From Pantoea vagans (GTDB taxonomy: Bacteria > Pseudomonadota > Gammaproteobacteria > Enterobacterales > Enterobacteriaceae), in contig NZ_CP038853.1 of assembly GCF_004792415.1 (NCBI RefSeq), forward strand, positions 2,046,001 through 2,110,000: 64,000 bases of DNA, read 5' to 3'. The first letter of the stretch is position 1. Each line of letters begins with the position of its first letter. Below, piece after piece: positions 17,259 to 25,219 of the stretch. The position numbers and the translations under genes are program-made. The notes under the pieces are model-generated. The model was not told the DNA's origin, did not search any database, and worked only from the letters and a program-made list of their open reading frames with translations.

Positions 17259-18281
17259 ATGCGTTATCCCTCTCTGCTCGCTGCTGTCATCGTCTGCCCT
17301 GTGGTGCCGTTTGCTGCCCCGGCGGCGGGCCTTAATATGATCTGCTCTGCTGATGTGGTGGTGTGCGAACAGATGACCACGCTGTTCAGCCAGAGTCATC
17401 CCGACATCAAACTCAGCATGGTGCGGCTCTCTGCCGGTGAAGCTTATGCCCGTATCCGCAGTGAAGCGCGCAATCCCCGTACCGATATCTGGTGGGCGGG
17501 CACCGGTGACCCGCACATGCAGGCCGCCGAAGAGGGCTTAACCCAGGCCTACAAGTCACCCCTGCTCGATCAGCAGCAGCCCTGGTCACAAAAAGTGGCG
17601 GAGATCTCCGGCTATCGCACCGTGGGCGTCTATGCCGGTGCGCTGGGCTGGGGCTACAACACGAAACTACTGGCGGAGAAAAAGCTGAAGGTCCCGGCCT
17701 GCTGGGCTGACCTGCTCGACCCGGGCTTTAAAGGCGAGATTCAGATCGCCAATCCCAACTCCTCCGGCACGGCCTATAACACCCTGGCGACGCTGGTGCA
17801 GATCATGGGTGAAGACAAGGCCTTTGACTACCTGAAGAAGCTCAACGCCAACATCTCGCAATACACCAAGTCCGGCTCTGCACCGGTCAAGGCCGCCGCG
17901 CGCGGTGAAACCACCGTCGGCATTGTCTTTATGCATGATGCCGTGGCGATGGAGGTGGATGGCTTCCCGATTAAGCCCGTCGCGCCCTGTGAAGGCACCG
18001 GCTATGAGATTGGTTCGATGTCGATCATTAAAGGGGCGCGCAATCTGGCCAATGCTAAAAGCTGGTATGACTGGGCGCTCAGTGCGGAGGCGCAGTCGCA
18101 TATGAAAGAGGCGAAATCGTTCCAGCTGCCTTCCAACCGCAAGGCGGCGATCTCTGAATACGCGCCGCGCTTCGAGAACATCAAACTGATCGATTATGAC
18201 TTCAAAACCTATGGCGACTCGGCAAAACGCAAAGCGCTGCTGGGCCGCTGGGATAAAGAGATTGGTGCCAGCGCGCAATAA
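17259..18281 (+). CDS. ABC transporter substrate-binding protein, AfuA-like
   Basis: Periplasmic binding protein of an importer. 340 residues with a signal peptide ending near AAPAAG, then LNMICSADVVVCEQMT, EARNPRTDIWWAGTGDPH and TVGVYAGALGWGYNT, the pattern of the iron/sugar-phosphate (AfuA/FbpA-type) cluster. Such proteins were long annotated as ferric-iron binders; AfuA of Actinobacillus and Citrobacter was shown to bind hexose phosphates. The sugar-type repressor and downstream phosphatase favour a phosphorylated substrate here, but that is inference. ATG at 17259 with CCAGGAG upstream. An intergenic hairpin follows the stop. Confidence 0.87.
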   Translation: MRYPSLLAAVIVCPVVPFAAPAAGLNMICSADVVVCEQMTTLFSQSHPDIKLSMVRLSAGEAYARIRSEARNPRTDIWWAGTGDPHMQAAEEGLTQAYKSPLLDQQQPWSQKVAEISGYRTVGVYAGALGWGYNTKLLAEKKLKVPACWADLLDPGFKGEIQIANPNSSGTAYNTLATLVQIMGEDKAFDYLKKLNANISQYTKSGSAPVKAAARGETTVGIVFMHDAVAMEVDGFPIKPVAPCEGTGYEIGSMSIIKGARNLANAKSWYDWALSAEAQSHMKEAKSFQLPSNRKAAISEYAPRFENIKLIDYDFKTYGDSAKRKALLGRWDKEIGASAQ

Positions 18282-18293
18282 CGGGGGTACCAG

Positions 18294-18312
18294 CCCGGCC
18301 GCCTGAGCCGGG
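18294..18312 (+). promoter_or_regulatory. Intercistronic hairpin after the binding-protein gene
   Basis: Stem cccggc/gccggg with a seven-base loop, no T tract. This is the usual place for an mRNA-stabilising or partly terminating hairpin that raises binding-protein output over permease and ATPase. Confidence 0.5.
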
Positions 18313-18369
18313 TTAGTGCCAGACCGCGGTGGCGTAAGCCTGATGTCCGCTTCCTGATGGAGGTGATTT

Positions 18370-20595
18370 ATGAATGCGCATAATCGTCGCTTAATCGGCG
18401 CGCTGCTGGCGGGTGCCGTCGCGCTGACGCTGCTGCCCTGGTATAGCCTGGAGCAGGGCGTCTTCAGTGGTGACTGGCTGTTCAGCTTCTGGGGCGATGA
18501 GAACAACGCACCAGCGCTGGGACAGCTCGCGTTGCACCGCTGGCTGGGCATCGCCGTGGCGCTGTGTCTGCTCTCGGCGGCCAGCGTCTTCCTGCCGCCA
18601 GGACGCACGCGCAGCACGCTGCTGCTGCTGTTCAGCGTGGCGGGCATCCTGTTTCTGGTGCTGGAAGGGCATGCCATTGGGTTTAGTGGCTGGAACTGGC
18701 TGTGGCTGGAGAACCTCTTTGGCCCGCTGGCGCAGGGGCAACCGGCGATGGGCGCGGGCGCACTGCTGCTGCTGACCGTTTTTCTGCTGATCTTCGCCTT
18801 TGCCCTGGCGGAGCGCGGCGTGCTGAAAGGCGATGCCTTTGTGGTGGCGTCGATTGTGCTGCTGGTGGCGCTGGTGACGACCTTTGTGCTCTATCCGGTG
18901 CTGAGCCTGTTTGTCGCCTCAGTGCAGGATAATGACGGCAGCTTTAAACCGGATGGACTGATTGCCAATATGCAGGACCCCGCCATCTGGAGCCTCGCCT
19001 GTTTCACCGGCGGCACCTGCGGCACAGCCTGGCGCACGCTGGGACTGGCGCTGATGACCGCCAGTGGTTCCACGCTGCTGGGCCTGGCGTTTGCGCTGGC
19101 GGCCACGCGCACGGCGCTGCCCTATAAAAAAGCGCTGCGGATGCTGACCATTCTGCCAATTATCACGCCGCCGTTTGTTATCGGTCTGGCGCTGATCCTG
19201 CTGTTTGGCCGCTCCGGCGTGGTGACAGCATCGCTGGCGACGCTGTTCGGCATCGAGCCGGGTCGCTGGCTCTATGGCATGACCGGCATCTGGATTGCCC
19301 AGGTGCTGTCGTTTACTCCCATTGCGTTTCTGGTGCTGATTGGCGTGGTTGAGGGGGTCAGTCCGTCACTGGAAGAGGCGTCGCAGACCCTGCGCGCCAG
19401 CCGCTGGCGCACCTTCTCCCGCATCTCGCTGCCGCTGATGGCGCCAGGTCTGGCCAACGCGTTCTTAATCAGCTTTATCGAAAGCATGGCCGATTTCGGT
19501 AACCCGATGGTGCTGGGCGGCAGTCACGGCGTGCTCTCAACGGAAATCTTCTTCTCCGTGGTCGGCGCACAGAACGACCCGAGCCGCGCGGCGGTGCTGG
19601 CGATGATCCTGCTGGGCTTTACCCTGACTGCGTTTCTGGTGCAGCGCGTCTGGCTCTCCGGCAAAAGCTTCGCCACCGTGACCGGCAAGGGCGACGGCGG
19701 CCGTCATGTGATGCTGCCGCGCCCGGTACGTTACAGCGTTTATGGCATGGTGATTCCGTGGGGACTCTTCACCCTGGTGATCTACGGCATGATCATGATT
19801 GGCGGCTTTGTGCAGTCGTGGGGTCTGAATAACAACCTGACGCTGGATCACTACATCCGCGCCTTCAGCATCAGCGTGAATCAGGGGCAGCTGGTGTGGA
19901 GTGGCGTCGCCTGGAACTCCTTCTGGACCACGCTGGAAATCGCCCTGATTGCCGCACCGCTCACTGCCATTGTGGGGCTGCTGACCGCCTGGCTGATCGT
20001 GCGGCAGAAGTTTGCCGGCCGTCAGACCTTTGAATTCATGCTGATGCTGAGCTTTGCCATTCCCGGCACGGTGATAGGTGTGAGCTATGTGATGGCCTAT
20101 AACCTGCCGCCGCTGGAGATCACCGGCACCGCGATGATCCTGATCGCCTGTTTTGTCTTCCGTAATATGCCGGTCGGCGTGCGGGGCGGTATCGCAGCGA
20201 TGAGCCAGCTGGATAAAAGCCTGGATGAAGCGTCTCTGACGCTGGGCGCCAACAGTTTCCGGACGCTGCGCAAAGTGGTGCTGCCGCTGCTCAAACCGGC
20301 GATCAGCGCCGCGCTGGTCTACGCCTTTGTGCGGGCGATTACCTCGATCAGCGCGGTGATTTTCCTGGTCAGTGCGCAGTACAACATGGCGACCTCGTAC
20401 ATTGTCGGGCTGGTGGAGAACGGAGAGTATGGCGTCGCGATTGCCTACTCCTCGGTACTGATCGTGGTGATGCTGCTGATCATTGGCCTGTTCCAGCTGC
20501 TGGTGGGCGAACGTCGCCTGCGCCGTGCAGCCCAACCGGCGGTGATCGTTGCCGCACCCTCTGTATCCACGCTGACTCAGGAGAGAGCCGTATGA
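18370..20595 (+). CDS. ABC transporter permease, fused two-domain
   Basis: Inner-membrane permease of the AfuB/FbpB type, 741 residues with two BPD-type transport domains in one chain and an extra hydrophobic N-terminal region of about 170 residues. Each half shows an EAA loop that contacts the ATPase: SLEEASQTLRASRWRTF near residue 335 and SLDEASLTLGANSFRTL near residue 620. Multiple membrane segments flank both. The start at 18370 has the near-perfect site GGAGGTGA eight bases upstream. Its stop overlaps the ATPase ATG (ATGA). One fused permease means the importer needs only one permease gene. Confidence 0.9.
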   Translation: MNAHNRRLIGALLAGAVALTLLPWYSLEQGVFSGDWLFSFWGDENNAPALGQLALHRWLGIAVALCLLSAASVFLPPGRTRSTLLLLFSVAGILFLVLEGHAIGFSGWNWLWLENLFGPLAQGQPAMGAGALLLLTVFLLIFAFALAERGVLKGDAFVVASIVLLVALVTTFVLYPVLSLFVASVQDNDGSFKPDGLIANMQDPAIWSLACFTGGTCGTAWRTLGLALMTASGSTLLGLAFALAATRTALPYKKALRMLTILPIITPPFVIGLALILLFGRSGVVTASLATLFGIEPGRWLYGMTGIWIAQVLSFTPIAFLVLIGVVEGVSPSLEEASQTLRASRWRTFSRISLPLMAPGLANAFLISFIESMADFGNPMVLGGSHGVLSTEIFFSVVGAQNDPSRAAVLAMILLGFTLTAFLVQRVWLSGKSFATVTGKGDGGRHVMLPRPVRYSVYGMVIPWGLFTLVIYGMIMIGGFVQSWGLNNNLTLDHYIRAFSISVNQGQLVWSGVAWNSFWTTLEIALIAAPLTAIVGLLTAWLIVRQKFAGRQTFEFMLMLSFAIPGTVIGVSYVMAYNLPPLEITGTAMILIACFVFRNMPVGVRGGIAAMSQLDKSLDEASLTLGANSFRTLRKVVLPLLKPAISAALVYAFVRAITSISAVIFLVSAQYNMATSYIVGLVENGEYGVAIAYSSVLIVVMLLIIGLFQLLVGERRLRRAAQPAVIVAAPSVSTLTQERAV

Positions 20596-21653
20596 CGACC
20601 ATTAACGCCGGATCGGTGGTGTTTGAACATGTCGCGAAGCGTTTTGCCGGTTTTACCGCGGTGCCGGATCTGTCGCTTACCGTAGAGCCGGGCACGCTGG
20701 TCACGCTGCTCGGGCCATCCGGCTGCGGCAAGACCACCACGCTGCGGCTGCTGGCCGGGCTGGAGCATCCCACCTCGGGGCGGATTCTGATTGGCGGCAA
20801 AGAGGTGACCCATCTGCCCGCCAACGAGCGCGACGTGGCGATGGTGTTTCAGTCCTACGCGCTGTTTCCGCATATGAACGCCCTCGACAACATTCTTTAC
20901 GGGCTGTTATCCGGGGGCATGAATAAACGCGAGGCGCAGGACAGGGCGCGCGAAGGGCTGAAGCTGGTGGGACTGGAGAGTCAGGGCCAGCGGCTGCCGT
21001 CCGAACTGTCTGGCGGACAGCAGCAGCGTATTGCGGTGGCGCGTGCGCTGGTGCTGGAACCGCAGGTGCTGCTGCTCGATGAGCCGCTGTCGAACCTTGA
21101 TGAGCGTCTGCGCCGGCGGGTGCGCACTGACATTCGTGATCTGCAGCAGCGGCTCGGGTTCACTGCCGTCTACGTGACCCATGACCAGGAGGAGGCGCTG
21201 GCGGTCTCCGATAAGATTATTGTCATGAAAGAGGGGGATATTGCCCAGCAGGGTGCGCCGGAGACGCTTTACCACTCGCCCAACTCGGTCTTTATCGCAG
21301 ACTTTATGGGAGAGGCGAACATTCTGCCCTGTGAAGTAGAACAGGCCGATGCGGATGACGCGCTGGTTCGTCTGGGAAATCAGCGCTTCCGGGTGCGGGG
21401 TGCCGGTGCAAAAACCGGCAGTGCCCAGCTGGCGGTGCGACCGCAGTTTATTACGCTGTCCGGCGACGGTCAGGGCGCGTTGCAGGGTGAAGTGATCCAC
21501 AGCACCTGGCTGGGCGATCATATCGAATATGAAGTCGCTACCGAGGTGGGCGCGCTGTTCATTATCGATCCACAAATGGAACAGCGTCTGCCGCTCGCCG
21601 CCACGGTTGGCGTCAACTTTAAGCCGCAGGGTTTAGCCCTGATTGCCCGTTAA
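20592..21653 (+). CDS. ABC transporter ATP-binding protein, AfuC-like
   Basis: ATPase that powers the importer. 353 residues: Walker A GPSGCGKTT (about 41-49), Q-loop MVFQSYALFPH, signature LSGGQQQR near 139, Walker B VLLLDEPLSNLD near 160, switch His in YVTHDQEEA, then a C-terminal TOBE-like regulatory domain (LAVRPQFITL). The layout is that of the iron/spermidine/maltose ATPase group. ATG overlaps the permease stop by four bases. The gene is followed after 23 bases by the phosphatase gene, so all four belong to one operon. Confidence 0.93.
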   Translation: MTTINAGSVVFEHVAKRFAGFTAVPDLSLTVEPGTLVTLLGPSGCGKTTTLRLLAGLEHPTSGRILIGGKEVTHLPANERDVAMVFQSYALFPHMNALDNILYGLLSGGMNKREAQDRAREGLKLVGLESQGQRLPSELSGGQQQRIAVARALVLEPQVLLLDEPLSNLDERLRRRVRTDIRDLQQRLGFTAVYVTHDQEEALAVSDKIIVMKEGDIAQQGAPETLYHSPNSVFIADFMGEANILPCEVEQADADDALVRLGNQRFRVRGAGAKTGSAQLAVRPQFITLSGDGQGALQGEVIHSTWLGDHIEYEVATEVGALFIIDPQMEQRLPLAATVGVNFKPQGLALIAR

Positions 21654-21676
21654 TCTGATTAATCCGAGGAGTTCGC

Positions 21677-22468
21677 ATGGAATCGCAGGAAATATTGGCG
21701 CGACTGGCGTTAGCGGAAGCCGTGGCACGCGAAGGTGGCGCGACCGCGCTATCTTACTTCAACCGCCGCGACACGCTGGTGGTAGAGACTAAGTACGATT
21801 TGCAGGATGTGGTGTCGATAGCCGACCGTGACGTCGAGCAGCTGATCGCCAGCCGCATCCGGCATGCGTTTCCCGATGATGGCTTTCTTGGCGAGGAGAC
21901 GGGACTGCAGGCGGGAACCTCTGATTACACCTGGGTGGTCGATCCCATCGATGGCACCAGCCCGTTTCTCAATGGAATGCCAAACTGGTGTGTTTCTGTT
22001 GCGGTGCTGCGTGACGATGTGCCGGTCATCGGGGTGATTTTTGCGCCCACCTATGAGGAGTGCTATGTGGCGGCACTGGGGCAGGGCGCGACGCTGAACG
22101 GGCGTCGTCTGCAGGTCGATCCTGCGCGCACGCTGCAAAACCACGTCACGGGTTTTGGTGCTAACAGCTATGTCAGTCCGCAGCAGGTGGGCGAGATTGT
22201 GGCGGCGCTGCTGTCGGCGGGTGGTAACTTCATCCGCATCGGCTCCGGCGCGCTGATGCTTGCCTGGGTGGCGGCTGGTCGGGTCGTGGGTTACTACGAA
22301 CCCTATATGCACGCCTGGGATTGCCTGGCGGGTTACTGCCTGGTGAAAGAGGCAGGCGGCTGGTACCACCCGTTTAACATTGAAGGCGACCGCATCACTA
22401 AAGGGGCGCAGGTGCTTGCTGTGGCACCCGGCGCCGAAGCGGACCTCCGGCGCATTGCTGGTTTGTAG
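21677..22468 (+). CDS. Inositol monophosphatase family phosphatase
   Basis: Mg2+-dependent phosphomonoesterase of the inositol monophosphatase/histidinol phosphatase family. 263 residues with the metal site GEETG (about 73-77), the signature WVVDPIDGTSPF near 86-97, and the C-terminal WDCLAGYCLVKEAGG. Substrate is unknown: myo-inositol phosphate, histidinol phosphate (HisN type) or, given the operon, whatever phosphorylated compound the importer brings in. GAGGAG precedes the ATG by five bases. The gene ends the operon; a weak palindrome (tgaccctg/cagggtca, 22474-22504) follows. Confidence 0.88.
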   Translation: MESQEILARLALAEAVAREGGATALSYFNRRDTLVVETKYDLQDVVSIADRDVEQLIASRIRHAFPDDGFLGEETGLQAGTSDYTWVVDPIDGTSPFLNGMPNWCVSVAVLRDDVPVIGVIFAPTYEECYVAALGQGATLNGRRLQVDPARTLQNHVTGFGANSYVSPQQVGEIVAALLSAGGNFIRIGSGALMLAWVAAGRVVGYYEPYMHAWDCLAGYCLVKEAGGWYHPFNIEGDRITKGAQVLAVAPGAEADLRRIAGL

Positions 22469-22501
22469 CTCAGTGACCCTGTCACGTTGACTGTTCCAGG
22501 G

Positions 22502-22939
22502 TCAGCGTGATTCCGCAGGTCGTAGCGTTTTCGTCAGATAGTGGCGCTGCATTCCGTCCTGCGGAAAATCGGGCAGGGACATCTGCTGCTGATAACCCTG
22601 TTTCTGATAAAACGGCAGCGCCTGAAAACTGAAGGTATCCACCAGCGCAAACAGACAGCCCAGTTTAACTGCTTCCTGTTCCGCCGCTTCCGACAGCGCA
22701 CGACCCAGACCACTGCCACGCAGCGTTTCATCCACCCAGAGATAATCAATGCAGAGCCAGTTTCCTTTGCGCGAGGCGATCAATCCACCCCGTAATATAC
22801 CTTCTGCATCCCGGTGAGAAACCGACAGCGGGCCCCAGTTCTCCCGACTGATAAATTGCCGGTTGTAAGCCCCTAATCCTGCCAGTAACTCTTCCCAATC
22901 GTCGTCGTTTTGCTGATGGGTAAGGGTAAATGTGCTCAT
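22502..22939 (-). CDS. GNAT family N-acetyltransferase
   Basis: Acetyl-CoA-dependent acetyltransferase of unknown acceptor. 145 residues covering the GNAT fold: the core beta strand [21 protein letters not shown] carries the acetyl-CoA pyrophosphate loop R-G-S-G-L-G-R (near residues 78-84), followed by [19 protein letters not shown], the usual C-terminal Tyr-containing motif. Single-domain and intact. It is convergent with the phosphatase gene and divergent from hipBA; its start lies 31 bases from the first HipB operator, so HipB binding might also affect it. Confidence 0.85.
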   Translation of the reverse strand: MSTFTLTHQQNDDDWEELLAGLGAYNRQFISRENWGPLSVSHRDAEGILRGGLIASRKGNWLCIDYLWVDETLRGSGLGRALSEAAEQEAVKLGCLFALVDTFSFQALPFYQKQGYQQQMSLPDFPQDGMQRHYLTKTLRPAESR

Positions 22940-22969
22940 CCTGTTCCTCTGCTAGCCATGTATTGTCTT

Positions 22970-23071
22970 TATCCCTTATAAAGGATAATTACGGCATTAT
23001 CCTCTATGGGGTATAATTTGCATATTATCCTCTGTAGGGTATAGAATGCGCTTTATACCCTGCCGAGGATA
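22970..23071. promoter_or_regulatory. Four tandem HipB operators
   Basis: Copies of the HipB consensus TATCC-N8-GGATA at 22970-22987 (exact), 22998-23015 and 23026-23043 (right half GTATA), and 23054-23071 (left half TATAC). All four starts are exactly 28 bases apart, nearly three helical turns. The arrangement matches the four-operator hipBA control region known in E. coli. Confidence 0.9.
23018..23045 (+). promoter_or_regulatory. Candidate hipBA promoter
   Basis: TTGCAT at 23018-23023 and TATAGA at 23040-23045 with a 16-base spacer, covering operator 3. A TATAAT at 23012-23017 is an alternative -10. Either would be blocked by HipB. Confidence 0.5.
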
Positions 23072-23119
23072 ACCCCTCTGCGCTATGCTTACAGCCTGTG
23101 ATCCTGAAGGAGTCACCCC

Positions 23120-23368
23120 ATGATATACAGCCCGCTACAGCTGGCAAACCGGCTAAAGCTTATCCGCCAGCGCAATGGCTGGACCCAGAGTGAACTGGCA
23201 AAAAAGGTGGGCCTGAAACAGGCCACCATCTCTCACTTTGAAAATTCGCCTGACAGTACTTCGCTGGCCACGCTGTTTAAGCTTTTACAGGCGCTGGAAG
23301 TGAGTCTGGACGTAGTGGAAAAAGAGGAGGCCAGTGCGTCTCAGTTGCATGATGAGGATGAATGGTAA
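23120..23368 (+). CDS. hipB: HipB antitoxin / autorepressor
   Basis: Xre-type DNA-binding protein that represses hipBA and holds HipA inactive. 82 residues: helix-turn-helix at about 11-65 (RLKLIRQRNGWTQSELAKKV, ATISHFENSPDSTS) and a short acidic C-terminal tail ending DEDEW; E. coli HipB likewise ends in a tail with a terminal Trp that contacts HipA. ATG at 23120 has AAGGAG upstream. The stop TAA shares its last base with the hipA ATG at 23368. Confidence 0.95.
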   Translation: MIYSPLQLANRLKLIRQRNGWTQSELAKKVGLKQATISHFENSPDSTSLATLFKLLQALEVSLDVVEKEEASASQLHDEDEW

Positions 23369-24681
23369 TGCAAAGGCTGAATGCGTGGATGAACGGTGAG
23401 CGGGTAGGCGTGCTTACCCGGCAGCGGAATGGCGCTCATGAGTTTCAGTATGACACCGGCTGGCTGAGTAACCCGCTCTCCAGGCCGCTGTCACTTTCTC
23501 TGCCGTTGCAGGTTAAGGCGATTACCTCACACGCCGTAATTAACTTCTTCGATAACCTGCTGCCGGATAGCCCGTTGATTCGTGACAGGATCGTGGCGCG
23601 TTACCAGATTAAATCCCGTCAGCCGTTTGACCTGTTGCAGGAAGTGGGACGTGACAGCGTCGGGGCGACCATGCTGTTGCCGCCCGATATGCCGCTGCCC
23701 GCACTGCAGGCTCGCTATGAGGTGCTGGATGAAGCCCGGCTCGAGAGCGTGCTGTCAGCCTATCAGTCCGATATCCCGCTGGGGATGCTGCGTGAAGAGA
23801 CCGACTTCCGCATTTCGGTGGCGGGCGCACAGGAGAAAACGGCGCTGCTGCTGACCGAAGAGGGCTGGAGCATTCCTGCCGGCGCCACGCCCACCTCGCA
23901 CATTATCAAGCTGCCAATCGGTGAGATTAAACAACCAGCCGCGACGCTGGATATGCGTGAAAGCGTAGAGAACGAATATCTTTGTCTGGCGCTGGCCCGC
24001 GCACTGGGTATTGATGTGCCGCAGGCGACGATTATCCGGGCCGGTAAGATGCGCGCCCTGGCCGTTGAGCGCTTTGACCGCCGCTGGTCGCGCGACCGGA
24101 CCCGGCTGATTCGTCTGCCACAGGAGGATTTCTGTCAGGCGCTGGGGCTGCCATCCTCGACTAAATATGAGTCGGACGGCGGGCCGGGCATCGCAGAAAT
24201 AATGCAGATACTGATGGGATCGAGCAATGCCATCGAGGATCGCTATCGCTTTATGATGTTCCAGGTGTTTCAGTGGCTGACGGGCGCAACCGATGGTCAC
24301 GCTAAAAACTTCTCGCTGTTTATCGAGCGCGGCGGCAGTTATCGACTGACACCCTTTTATGATGTGATCTCCGCTTATCCGGTGCTGGGTGGTACCGGCC
24401 TGAACAGGCGTGCACTCAAACTGGCGATGGGGCTGCGTGCCACTAAGGGAAAGAAGACAGAAATCGACAAAATCTTTCCGCGCCATTTTATCGCCACGGC
24501 GAAGCAGGTGAATTTTGATCGTGACAGCCTGCAGCAGATCTTTGACTTCTTCGTCCGTGAGTTTCCAAAGGCGGTAGTCTCAGTGCGCGAGGCCTTACCG
24601 GCCGATTTCCCGCAGCACATCGCGGATGCAATCTTCAGCCATTCACTGATTATGCTGGAACGGTTACGGCATAACGATTGA
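23368..24681 (+). CDS. hipA: HipA serine/threonine kinase toxin
   Basis: Kinase toxin that, in E. coli, phosphorylates glutamyl-tRNA synthetase and causes growth arrest and persistence. 437 residues, very close to E. coli HipA. With the start at 23368 the key residues fall at exactly the E. coli positions: S150 in FRISVAGAQEK (autophosphorylation), D309 in TDGHAKNFS (catalytic) and D332 in FYDV (metal). That agreement decides the start against the ATG at 23362. The DNLLPDSP and QPFDLLQEVGRDSVGA segments are also conserved. It overlaps the hipB stop by one base. Nothing suggests inactivation. Confidence 0.96.
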   Translation: MQRLNAWMNGERVGVLTRQRNGAHEFQYDTGWLSNPLSRPLSLSLPLQVKAITSHAVINFFDNLLPDSPLIRDRIVARYQIKSRQPFDLLQEVGRDSVGATMLLPPDMPLPALQARYEVLDEARLESVLSAYQSDIPLGMLREETDFRISVAGAQEKTALLLTEEGWSIPAGATPTSHIIKLPIGEIKQPAATLDMRESVENEYLCLALARALGIDVPQATIIRAGKMRALAVERFDRRWSRDRTRLIRLPQEDFCQALGLPSSTKYESDGGPGIAEIMQILMGSSNAIEDRYRFMMFQVFQWLTGATDGHAKNFSLFIERGGSYRLTPFYDVISAYPVLGGTGLNRRALKLAMGLRATKGKKTEIDKIFPRHFIATAKQVNFDRDSLQQIFDFFVREFPKAVVSVREALPADFPQHIADAIFSHSLIMLERLRHND

Positions 24682-24738
24682 TGGCGGGTATGAGCTGGCA
24701 CTATCCTGAAAAGCCCTTTGACCACTCTCTGGCAAACC

Positions 24739-24766
24739 GCCTGTCAGCTATGATTATCTGACAGGC
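24739..24766. repeat. Perfect 9-base inverted repeat after hipA
   Basis: gcctgtcag and ctgacaggc with a ten-base loop, 58 bases after the hipA stop and 20 bases before the zinc-ribbon gene. No T tract follows (cttatcaaggg). It may be a weak hipBA terminator or an operator for the next gene. Confidence 0.6.
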
Positions 24767-24785
24767 TTATCAAGGGAGTAAGGGT

Positions 24786-24992
24786 ATGAAGTGTCCGGGA
24801 TGTGAAGGAGAGGCGTTTGTTTACGCCACGCGTGACGTCAGTCTTAATACGGGTAATCCCGATGACGTCGTGCCGGATGTGAAGGGCGATCACTGTATTC
24901 GCTGTGGCGCGGTGATTATGAACGCCGGAACGTCGGAGTTGTACCCCGAAAAGGCGGAAGCGCTGGAGAATGCAGGCGTGCCTGTTAAATGA
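24786..24992 (+). CDS. MqsA/YgiT-type zinc-ribbon protein, orphan
   Basis: A 68-residue protein equal to the N-terminal zinc-binding domain of MqsA-type antitoxins: CPGC at residues 3-6 and CIRC near 37-40 form the zinc site, and VIMNAGTSE matches the motif after the second CxxC in MqsA. The DNA-binding helix-turn-helix half of MqsA is absent, and no MqsR-type toxin gene is adjacent. YgiT-type single-ribbon proteins exist as independent small proteins, so this may be complete rather than truncated. ATG at 24786 after AAGGGAGTAAGGGT; an intrinsic terminator follows at once, so the unit is a clean single gene. Confidence 0.8.
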   Translation: MKCPGCEGEAFVYATRDVSLNTGNPDDVVPDVKGDHCIRCGAVIMNAGTSELYPEKAEALENAGVPVK

Positions 24993-24997
24993 TACAA

Positions 24998-25020
24998 AGA
25001 GCCCGCTTAATGCGGGCTTT
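24998..25020 (+). terminator. Intrinsic terminator of the zinc-ribbon gene
   Basis: Stem agcccgc/gcgggct, five-base loop ttaat, followed by ttcgtt. It begins six bases after the stop. Confidence 0.75.
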
Positions 25021-25055
25021 CGTTATGTTGTTCCACGCAGCGGCACGTCACCAAT

Positions 25056-25078
25056 AAAAAAGCCTGCACAAGGCAGGC
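25056..25078 (-). terminator. Orphan minus-strand terminator
   Basis: Read on the minus strand: gcctgc, loop cttgt, gcaggc, then six T. No minus-strand gene lies upstream of it for several kilobases, so it may end a small RNA or an antisense transcript from 25080-25220. Confidence 0.6.
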
Positions 25079-25219
25079 AAAATCGTTACAAGGGAATGTC
25101 CATCTTTTGATAACACGCAACGAGTAAGTTGTGTGATGGTTGCACCGTACAGGAGAAACATTAGGTTTACCCTGGGAACGGAAATCACAATCACATCAAT
25201 CTGGCTGCTGGAGTGCGTT

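Noticed and set aside
17667..18677. 336-codon minus-strand frame across the binding-protein and permease genes
   Set aside because: Spans two well-supported genes on the other strand and has no recognisable domain.
19537..20535. 332-codon minus-strand frame opposite the permease
   Set aside because: Gln/His/Arg-rich shadow composition; the permease on the plus strand explains the sequence.
17259..21653. Straight annotation as a ferric-iron importer
   Set aside because: Family name is historical; a LacI-type repressor and a phosphatase in the unit, and no visible Fur-type box, do not support iron as the default substrate.
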